Of a stretch of 64,000 nt of DNA, positions 7,841 to 14,825 are shown one piece after another (within the stretch, counting starts at the first letter, position 1; each line of letters starts with the position of its first letter). The stretch covers positions 1 to 64,000 of the forward strand of contig NZ_LAQL01000007.1 of NCBI RefSeq assembly GCF_001026905.1, given 5' to 3'. The notes beneath the pieces are model-generated. The model was not told where the DNA came from, made no database searches, and saw only the letters and a list, made by a program, of their open reading frames with translations. Origin of the DNA: Kiloniella spongiae (GTDB lineage: Bacteria > Pseudomonadota > Alphaproteobacteria > Kiloniellales > Kiloniellaceae). The translations under genes and the position numbers were made by a program.

Positions 7841-9439
7841 GTGAAAGATGCAAAAAGAGATGCATTGTCATGGGTAGAGGAAAACTTGCCTCGTCTTTCA
7901 GATTGGAATCAAACAATCTTTGATTACGGCGAAACAGCATGGCGGGAATATAAATCCTGCGCTTGGTATGTCGAACGCTTAAAAGCAGAAGGTTTTGATG
8001 TAGAGGAAGGTAGCGGAGGTATGCCGACCGCATTCTGTGCTGTTTGGAGAAATGGTGATGGTCCGACAATTGGAAGTTACGCAGAATATGATGCGGTACC
8101 TGGTAATTGTCAGGCTGCGGACACTGTTCAACGTCCTCGTGACAATTTAAGCGAACATGCTGGCGGGCATACAGATCCTCATTCAGCATTGGGTATTAGT
8201 GCTCTTGGTGGCCTGCTTGCTGCAAAAGAGACTATGCAACGTCATAACATACAAGGAACTTTGAAGTTTTTTGGCGAGCCTGCTGAAAAAGTACGTGGAT
8301 CAAAACCGATCCATGCGGCAAAGGGGTATTATGATGATCTGGATGCGGCCATCAGCTTCCATCCTTTTTATATGTTGCCTCTCTCCAATACGACGCGTTG
8401 GAATACCCATTGTGGTGCGGCTTATGCGGTTATTTATACCTTTGAATGTAATGACCCGGAAAACTGGCTATTCCAAAGTGGTGAAGCAGCCTCTCCAATC
8501 CCTGCATCTCACGCTTCAGCACGTGCACCCGGAGCGAATGACGCCTTGATGCAAATGTATATGACATCAAAGATGCTTAAAGCGTCCATGGTATCGGCAG
8601 GTACTGGTTGGTCCATGAATGAGTGCATTCTGACGGCGGGTCAAGCAACTGCAGATAACCTTCCAGCTCAGATCGCACAAATTCAATATATGATGCGGGT
8701 GCCGGATCTTGAAATGGCTGAAACGATTATGCGTGTCTTGGATAAAAACGCAGAGTCCGCAGTCAATAATTCTCATTGCAGTTTCAAAAAAGATTGGGTT
8801 TGTAAATCTCGCCCCGGGCTGCCTAACCATGTCATGGCACAATTGACGTATGACAATTTGGAACGTGTTGGCGCGCCAATCTTTAACAAAGGTGAAGCCG
8901 TTACAAAGGCACAGGAAATTCAACGCAATCTTGGCATTGAAGTGATGGAACAGCCTTTTCTGTCTGAATGCGAGAAACTGATTTCCCCTCAAGATGCTGA
9001 ACATGAGTTACGCAAACAGCTTCCCGAATGGCAGAAACATTTTACTTCGGATGACTATACGGAATTCTGTTGGCATGCACCGACCGTGCGCTTGTATGTT
9101 GCTCGTCCTATGTTACGAGCACCTGATAATGGTTTCAAATATCCTGCATGGGTAATGAATGCATTGGGGGGAATTCGTGAAACCATTGATCCAATGATTG
9201 AATGCGCGAGCAAGACGATTGGCGCAACTATTGTTGACCTGTTTTGCCGACCTGAAATGTTGGAAAAAGCACAAAAGGAATTCAATGAGCGCACGGGTGG
9301 TATCGGTGGTGAAAACTGGATACCTCCTCAATGTGACTATGACTCTCCCCATCATTTTCGCTGGCCTGAATATGTGGAGACAGACCGGGGGTATGAATGG
9401 TGGATACCAACGTTAGAAAAAGCAAGCTTGCGAAACTAA
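7841..9439 (+). CDS. M20-family amidohydrolase, AbgB-like
   Basis: 532 residues from a GTG start with AAAAGGA 9 bases upstream. It resembles the AbgB branch of the M20 peptidases/amidohydrolases: the GSYAEYDAVPGN block near residue 85 and EHAGGHTDPHSALGISALGG near 107-126 stand where AbgB has its metal-binding GHACGH segment, and FFGEPAEKVRGSKP contains the catalytic/metal glutamate region. It is longer than E. coli AbgB (about 480 residues). Such enzymes cleave amide bonds of N-acyl amino acids such as p-aminobenzoyl-glutamate. It sits 13 bases after the G3E GTPase gene and 12 before the ureohydrolase, so it is co-transcribed. The exact substrate cannot be read from sequence. Confidence 0.85.
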   Translation: MKDAKRDALSWVEENLPRLSDWNQTIFDYGETAWREYKSCAWYVERLKAEGFDVEEGSGGMPTAFCAVWRNGDGPTIGSYAEYDAVPGNCQAADTVQRPRDNLSEHAGGHTDPHSALGISALGGLLAAKETMQRHNIQGTLKFFGEPAEKVRGSKPIHAAKGYYDDLDAAISFHPFYMLPLSNTTRWNTHCGAAYAVIYTFECNDPENWLFQSGEAASPIPASHASARAPGANDALMQMYMTSKMLKASMVSAGTGWSMNECILTAGQATADNLPAQIAQIQYMMRVPDLEMAETIMRVLDKNAESAVNNSHCSFKKDWVCKSRPGLPNHVMAQLTYDNLERVGAPIFNKGEAVTKAQEIQRNLGIEVMEQPFLSECEKLISPQDAEHELRKQLPEWQKHFTSDDYTEFCWHAPTVRLYVARPMLRAPDNGFKYPAWVMNALGGIRETIDPMIECASKTIGATIVDLFCRPEMLEKAQKEFNERTGGIGGENWIPPQCDYDSPHHFRWPEYVETDRGYEWWIPTLEKASLRN

Positions 9440-9451
9440 GGTAAAAATAAA

Positions 9452-10534
9452 ATGGCTAAAATTGAAAAAGAACGTTTGGAAAAATACCGCAAGCTTTCTG
9501 AGAAAGGCTTGTGGGATATTAATGATGACGGTTTTCGAGATTTTTATGCTCGTGCAATAGGCGAAGGTGTAGAGCTTGTTAGCAACAATTTCAATATATT
9601 AGGAATGTTCCGGGCTCCACATAGAAAAAACCTCATAGACGTGGATATGGCGTTTGTTGGAATTCCCTTGGATCTTGGTGTGCCCAATCCTCGTCCCGGT
9701 ACCCGAAAAGGCCCCGAAGCCGTTCGCTACTGGTCACTTGATCGAAACCTTGTTCATTATGCAACTAAAGTATGCCCATTTGATCTGTGTTCAGTGATTG
9801 ACTGGGGAGACATAGAGTTTACGCAAGATGCCTATAATTTGGAGGCCTGCCTCAATGAAATCTATTGCGTATATAGAGAATTCAAGGAAAAAGATATTGT
9901 CCCCCTGACAATAGGGGGAGAGCACACATGCACATATCCTGTTCTCAAAGCTTTATCAAAAGACGGTGAGGAACCATTAGGTCTTATTCATCTCGATGCT
10001 CATGGAGACACCAGCTGCAATTTCGGGGGAACGCGTATTAGCGACGCAACATTGTTTCAAGTTGCAACTGTTGATGGCTTGATTGATCCGGAACGAACCA
10101 TTCAAATCGGGTTAAGGGGACGTGGCGTACCACGCTGTGATTTCTCACATGATAGTGGTATGCGTGTCGTTCTTGCCGATGAATTGCAGGAAAAAGGTGT
10201 TTCGTATGTGTTGGAAGAAATTCGCAGGGTCGTCGGTGATAAACCTTGTTATCTTTCAGTTGATACGGATGTTTTAGATTGCTCTGTCATGCCGGGAACA
10301 ACACTACCAGAACCTTTTGGTCTAACTGGTCGTGAAGTTCGTGATGTGATTAGAGGCACGCGAGGACTTGACGTGGTTGGGGCTGATTTAATGGAGCTAA
10401 GCCCGACCTATGATCCAACGGGTATGTCGGCATGTTTAGCCTCTGGTCTCGCGTTTGAATTGTTCTGCTTGCTTGCTGAAGCGCGAAGTAAAAGCAAGTC
10501 AAAAAATGAACTGACGCGTTGGAAAATTGCCTAA
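9452..10534 (+). CDS. Ureohydrolase (arginase/agmatinase/guanidino-acid hydrolase family)
   Basis: 360 residues. All metal-ligand motifs of the family are present: GGEHTCTYP (His ligand), LIHLDAHGDT (Asp-His-Asp) and SVDTDVLDCSVMPGT (Asp-x-Asp), with LPEPFGLTGRE following. Family members hydrolyse a guanidino group to an amine plus urea using two Mn or Ni ions. About 60 residues precede the ureohydrolase core, more than in typical agmatinases (about 305-320 residues); guanidine hydrolases of the GdmH type also carry N-terminal extensions. With gabT and gabD following, 4-guanidinobutyrate to 4-aminobutyrate is the simplest reading, but agmatine, guanidinopropionate or guanidine cannot be excluded. 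Confidence 0.88.
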   Translation: MAKIEKERLEKYRKLSEKGLWDINDDGFRDFYARAIGEGVELVSNNFNILGMFRAPHRKNLIDVDMAFVGIPLDLGVPNPRPGTRKGPEAVRYWSLDRNLVHYATKVCPFDLCSVIDWGDIEFTQDAYNLEACLNEIYCVYREFKEKDIVPLTIGGEHTCTYPVLKALSKDGEEPLGLIHLDAHGDTSCNFGGTRISDATLFQVATVDGLIDPERTIQIGLRGRGVPRCDFSHDSGMRVVLADELQEKGVSYVLEEIRRVVGDKPCYLSVDTDVLDCSVMPGTTLPEPFGLTGREVRDVIRGTRGLDVVGADLMELSPTYDPTGMSACLASGLAFELFCLLAEARSKSKSKNELTRWKIA

Positions 10535-10551
10535 TTCACATTGCTTTACAA

Positions 10552-10568
10552 CGTTCTTTTCAAGAACG
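10552..10568 (+). terminator. Hairpin between ureohydrolase and gabT
   Basis: CGTTCTT at 10552-10558 pairs with AAGAACG at 10562-10568 around a 3-base loop; TTAAATTTTT follows. It could act as a weak terminator or attenuator separating gabTD from the upstream operon, or as a differential-expression hairpin. Confidence 0.4.
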
Positions 10569-10595
10569 AATTAAATTTTTAAAAGGAAAACCCTA

Positions 10596-11885
10596 ATGGC
10601 AACTAATTCAAACCTTTTGAAGCGCCGCGTTGACGCCATTTCTCGTGGCGTAGGTTTTTTGACAGATTTTTTTGCAGAATATGCGGAAAATTCAGAGATT
10701 TGGGATGTCGAGGGGCGTCGTTTTATCGACTTTGGTTCTGGGATTGGCGTGTGTAATACGGGGCACCGCCACCCTAAAGTCATGGCAGCCATTGAAAAAC
10801 AATTGTCAGCCTTTACTCATACCTGCCATCAGGTCACACCTTATGAGAACTATATTGAGCTGGCAGAAAAACTGAATGCAGCAATGCCGGGTTCTTCGAA
10901 AAAGAAAACGGCTTTTGTGTCAACAGGTGCAGAAGCCGTTGAAAACGCAATTAAAATTGCACGCGCCCATACCGGGCGCCCTGCGGTGATTTCCTGTGCA
11001 GGTGGGTTTCACGGTCGCACCTTCATGGGCATGAGCCTTACTGGCAAAGTCGTTCCTTACAAAGTGGATTTCGGTTCGATGATGAATGATGTTTTCCATT
11101 TTCCGTTCCCCAATGACGTTCATGGCATTTCCATTGACGAGTCAATTGCGGGTTTGGAACGTTTGTTTAAAGCTGACGTCAGTGCCAACCGTGTGGCTGC
11201 GATTATTTTTGAACCAACCCAAGGTGAGGGTGGTTTCTACGTGGCGCCGAAAGAATGGGTTAAGCGCATTCGCGCCATCTGTGATGAGCATGGCATTGTG
11301 ATGATTGCTGATGAAGTTCAATCCGGTTTCGGTCGTACAGGTAAATTCTTTGCCATGGAACATTACGGCGTCGAAGTCGACCTGATGACATCGGCAAAAG
11401 GTCTTGGCGGTGGTATGCCGATCTCAGCTGTGATCGGTAAAGCGGATATTATGGATGCGCCGAACCCGGGTGGTCTTGGTGGCACTTACGCAGGGAATGC
11501 GGTTGCTGTGGCTGCAGCCAATGCGGTGTGTGACATCATGTCTGAAGAGGCGTTCCACACGCGCACAACTGAATTGGGTGTGAAACTTAAAGACATGCTC
11601 AATGGTTTGAAATCTGATGTACCTCAAATTGCTGATGTACGCGGTCAAGGTCTTATGGTTGCCGTTGAGTTTATCGATGGCAAAACACCACGTGCAGATA
11701 TGGTTGCCTCTGTCGTGAGTTATGCCAAAGAAAACGGCTTAATTTTGTTGTCTTGCGGTATTTACGGAAACTGTGTGCGTTTCTTGCCGCCGTTAACCAT
11801 TCAGGATGATATTTTTGATGAAGCACTCGGCATTATTTCCAATGGCATCAAACAAGCTTCAAATACTGTGCAAGCAGCAGAATAA
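10596..11885 (+). CDS. gabT: 4-aminobutyrate aminotransferase
   Basis: 429 residues, class III PLP aminotransferase. AFVSTGAEAVENAIKIARA binds the PLP phosphate, IADEVQSGFGRTG contains the aspartate that pairs with the pyridine nitrogen, and SAKGLGGGMP carries the PLP lysine at about residue 267, close to Lys268 of E. coli GabT. It moves the amino group of 4-aminobutyrate to 2-oxoglutarate, giving succinate semialdehyde and glutamate. AAAAGGAAAACCCTA precedes the ATG. gabD begins 13 bases after its stop, so the pair is an operon. G+C content is higher here (33 of 60 bases at 11221-11280) than in the genes upstream, which may mean that gabTD is native and the upstream genes were added. Confidence 0.92.
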   Translation: MATNSNLLKRRVDAISRGVGFLTDFFAEYAENSEIWDVEGRRFIDFGSGIGVCNTGHRHPKVMAAIEKQLSAFTHTCHQVTPYENYIELAEKLNAAMPGSSKKKTAFVSTGAEAVENAIKIARAHTGRPAVISCAGGFHGRTFMGMSLTGKVVPYKVDFGSMMNDVFHFPFPNDVHGISIDESIAGLERLFKADVSANRVAAIIFEPTQGEGGFYVAPKEWVKRIRAICDEHGIVMIADEVQSGFGRTGKFFAMEHYGVEVDLMTSAKGLGGGMPISAVIGKADIMDAPNPGGLGGTYAGNAVAVAAANAVCDIMSEEAFHTRTTELGVKLKDMLNGLKSDVPQIADVRGQGLMVAVEFIDGKTPRADMVASVVSYAKENGLILLSCGIYGNCVRFLPPLTIQDDIFDEALGIISNGIKQASNTVQAAE

Positions 11886-11898
11886 GAGAGAGTGTGTG

Positions 11899-13353
11899 AT
11901 GCTTAAACTTACAAATGAAAACCTGCTGAAAAGCCAATGCTACATTGATGGTGAATGGATTGATGCTGACAATGCAGAAACCATGGATGTGCTTAACCCG
12001 GCCACAGGTGAGGTTATCACCAGTGTACCCAAAATGGGCCAAGCTGAAACAGAACGCGCCATCACTGCGGCAAACGCTGTGCAAAAAAACTGGGCGAAAC
12101 GTCCGGCCAAGGAACGTGCAAATATTCTGCGCAACTGGTTCAACCTGATTATGGCGAATCAGGAAGATCTTGCGCAAATCATCACCGCTGAAATGGGAAA
12201 GCCTTTGGCGGAATCCCGGGGCGAGGTCGCTTATGGTGCGAGTTATATTGAATGGTATGCTGAAGAAGCAAAACGCGTGTATGGCGATACCATCCCCGCA
12301 CCGGGTGATGATAAACGCATCATCGTGATGAAACAGCCCATCGGGGTTATTGCGTCGATCACGCCATGGAATTTCCCCAATGCGATGATTACACGTAAAA
12401 TTGCTCCTGCCTTGGCGGTCGGCTGTGCCACGGTAATGAAACCTGCCGAACAAACGCCTTTGTCTGCCCTTGCTTTATGTGTCCTGGCTGAAGAAGCCGG
12501 CCTCCCCAAAGGCTTGGTCAACTGTGTCGTGGGTGACCCGGTGGCGATTGGTGGTGAGATGACATCAAACGATATTATCCGCAAACTGACCTTTACAGGC
12601 TCCACCGAAGTCGGACGCCTGTTGATGCGTCAATCGGCACAGCATATCAAGAAACTCGGTTTGGAATTGGGCGGAAACGCACCGTTTATCGTCTTTGATG
12701 ATGCCGATATTGATGCTGCGGTTGAAGGTGCAATGATTTCAAAATATCGAAATTCCGGCCAAACCTGTGTCTGTGCCAATCGCATCTATGTTCAAGAAGG
12801 CGTTTATGACCAATTTGCTGAAAAACTCGCTGCCAAAGTCGCCGATCTTAAAATCGGTAACGGTGCTGAAGACGATGTTGTTCAAGGTCCGCTGATCGAT
12901 GACAAGGCGGTTGCTAAGGTTGAAGCTCACCTCACAGATGCGGTTTCCAAAGGTGCTGAAATTGTTTGTGGCGGACAACGTCATGAATTGGGGCGTACGT
13001 TCTTTGAACCAACCATCGTTAAGAACGTCACCAAAGAAATGAAAGTGGCACGAGAAGAAACTTTTGGCCCCATCGCGCCTCTGTTCCGATTTAAAGATGA
13101 TGCCGATGTGATCGCTCAAGCCAATGATACTGAATACGGTTTGGCTTCTTATTTTTATGCCAAAGACATGAGCCGTGTCTTCCGTGTGGCAGAAGAGTTG
13201 GAATACGGAATGGTTGGCGTGAATACAGGTATTCTGTCCAATGAGGTCGCGCCCTTTGGTGGTATCAAGCAATCGGGACTGGGCCGCGAAGGCTCTAAGT
13301 TCGGTCTCGATGACTACCTTGAGATCAAATACGTTTTGCTCTCTGAGATTTAA
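11899..13353 (+). CDS. gabD: Succinate-semialdehyde dehydrogenase
   Basis: 484 residues, aldehyde dehydrogenase superfamily. LELGGNAPFIVFDDADID holds the general-base glutamate, and NSGQTCVCANR carries the catalytic cysteine near residue 290, followed by a second cysteine two residues later as in GabD enzymes. EETFGPIAPLFRF and PFGGIKQSGLGREGS are also typical of GabD. It oxidises succinate semialdehyde to succinate with NAD(P)+. ATG at 11899 was chosen because the first residues (MLKLTNENLLKSQCYIDGEW) fit the family; a longer frame from 11806 overlaps gabT. It completes the route from 4-aminobutyrate to the TCA cycle. Confidence 0.92.
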   Translation: MLKLTNENLLKSQCYIDGEWIDADNAETMDVLNPATGEVITSVPKMGQAETERAITAANAVQKNWAKRPAKERANILRNWFNLIMANQEDLAQIITAEMGKPLAESRGEVAYGASYIEWYAEEAKRVYGDTIPAPGDDKRIIVMKQPIGVIASITPWNFPNAMITRKIAPALAVGCATVMKPAEQTPLSALALCVLAEEAGLPKGLVNCVVGDPVAIGGEMTSNDIIRKLTFTGSTEVGRLLMRQSAQHIKKLGLELGGNAPFIVFDDADIDAAVEGAMISKYRNSGQTCVCANRIYVQEGVYDQFAEKLAAKVADLKIGNGAEDDVVQGPLIDDKAVAKVEAHLTDAVSKGAEIVCGGQRHELGRTFFEPTIVKNVTKEMKVAREETFGPIAPLFRFKDDADVIAQANDTEYGLASYFYAKDMSRVFRVAEELEYGMVGVNTGILSNEVAPFGGIKQSGLGREGSKFGLDDYLEIKYVLLSEI

Positions 13354-13858
13354 GTTTTTCCTTGGCCTGCTTTCTTTCTGTTGGGGGAGAAAGAGCGGCT
13401 CACAATATGAGATAAAAAGTGCTTGAGCGTTTTTCGGTGGTGAAGGAGGTTGCTATAAAAGCATTGAGTTTTTTCAATGTCTCTGTTGGCTTGCCTAAGT
13501 TGTGTACCGATATTATCTTTCCAATGCATGCTGCTCGGACAGCAACGAGTAGCCGGCAATATGCGCAATTGAAACTAGTTACTAATTTGAGTCTTCAAAA
13601 AGTCTGTCTAAAGTGTTGCGTGCCCCCGCAACCAACGAAATCAAAACACCCCTTACCAGAAATGGTAAGGGGTGTTTTGCGTCCGGGATAAAATATATGA
13701 AAAGGATCGAAAAGAGTGGTACTTGGAAATTGAGGGTTATTTAGTTTGGTTCCTTGAGAAAACAATGGGAAATTTGGAACGGTTTACTGATAAAGTAAAA
13801 TCAACTAGAAATAATTAAACTGAGTTACTAAATATCCTTAAGTTTTTGAAATTGGGCA
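13354..13858. other. Long noncoding gap between gabD and the XRE regulator
   Basis: 505 bases with no convincing gene. It contains a CTTTCT/AGAAAG inverted pair just after gabD, the strong terminator at 13643-13678, and AT-rich sequence before 13859 that probably holds the promoter of the next gene. A 90-codon frame at 13419-13691 runs through the terminator and looks spurious. Confidence 0.5.
13643..13678. terminator. Strong bidirectional intrinsic terminator
   Basis: A perfect 15-bp stem (AAAACACCCCTTACC at 13643-13657 and its exact complement at 13664-13678) with a 6-base loop. The A-run and T-run flanks make it work in either direction. It lies nearly 300 bases past the gabD stop. Confidence 0.85.
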
Positions 13859-14623
13859 ATGAACAAGAATTTTGCAAAAAATCTAAAATACTTATGCGCA
13901 GAGAAGGGACCTGTCGCCCAGGTTTGCCGGGAAATTGGTATTGTGCAACAGCAGTTCAGTAAATATCTACGCGGCCCGACAATGCCCTCAGCGCACACAT
14001 TGCACAAAATTTGTGTGTATTTTGGCGTGACAGAAACGGAAATACTCGCACCTCATGATGATTTCCTGCGGGAGAATAAGGTGTTAAAGAGCAGAGGCGG
14101 AGAATTATCCAACCACCCCTTGTTTCGCGCTTTTCCAGGTGAGTTAGCCAAGCTCCGCCCGCTGTTGGGAATACATCATATTTTCTTTAAGCCACCTGCC
14201 TGGCCGAAATCGATTGTTGTTGGTGCCACGTTCCTACACGAAGAAAATGGCCAGATCCAGTCACGTACCATAGAGGGCGGGATCGCACCTGATGGTAGTA
14301 ATATGGAAAGTACGCGGTTTGAGGGGTTACTTTGTTATCAGGGGGGGCGAATATTTGTGTGTGAGCGAGAGCGGCATAACGAAGGTGGTGTTATCGAAAC
14401 CATACTGCTTCCGGCACACAGGCAGAATAAGAGATATCATATGGGGGTTTTCCTTGGGATGACATGGCAACCGCGCCGCTTTCCCTTTGCTGCTAATATT
14501 GTCTGGCGGAAAGCATCGTCTATTTCGACGGCCAGAGAAGTGCTCTCTGAATGTGGTGTTTATCCTGAAAATAGTCCCAAAATTGATGCTATTGTACGCA
14601 AACATTTGGATCAGGGAATGTAA
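13859..14623 (+). CDS. XRE-type transcriptional regulator
   Basis: 254 residues. The first 65 residues form a lambda-repressor-like helix-turn-helix: VAQVCREIGIVQQQFSKYLRG, then the MPSAHTLHKICVYFGVTETEIL block typical of XRE/Cro domains. The remaining 190 residues contain no motif that I can name but have the mixed alpha/beta character of a sensor domain; this long C-terminal extension is shared by alphaproteobacterial XRE-like regulators. It lies next to the dimethylglycine/sarcosine dehydrogenase gene, oriented convergently, so it might regulate methylamine/glycine-betaine catabolism. That is inference. Confidence 0.8.
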   Translation: MNKNFAKNLKYLCAEKGPVAQVCREIGIVQQQFSKYLRGPTMPSAHTLHKICVYFGVTETEILAPHDDFLRENKVLKSRGGELSNHPLFRAFPGELAKLRPLLGIHHIFFKPPAWPKSIVVGATFLHEENGQIQSRTIEGGIAPDGSNMESTRFEGLLCYQGGRIFVCERERHNEGGVIETILLPAHRQNKRYHMGVFLGMTWQPRRFPFAANIVWRKASSISTAREVLSECGVYPENSPKIDAIVRKHLDQGM

Positions 14624-14825
14624 TTTCTGATCTACGAATGTACTTAAATAGGGGGAGAGCCGTTCTTATTAAAGCTATTTCCCTCTTAGTAATTTAGTCC
14701 AATTTAAAAAACCGTCTTTGATTGATAACTGCCAATAAACCTCATCATTACTCACATCGTCTGGACCTCTTCCTTGAGAGGCCCAGCTTGAAGTAACGTT
14801 TAATCTCGCTGTTGTCTTTAAGACA

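Noticed and set aside
9452-10534. Firm naming of the ureohydrolase as guanidine hydrolase (gdmH) or agmatinase (speB)
   Set aside because: The metal motifs are shared by all family members; specificity residues cannot be judged without an alignment.
13600-13642. Possible tRNA 3' end (GCAACCAACGAAATC-like sequence)
   Set aside because: No cloverleaf arms or T-loop could be folded around it.
13419-13691. 90-codon frame between gabD and the XRE gene
   Set aside because: It runs through a perfect 15-bp terminator stem and has no recognisable domain.
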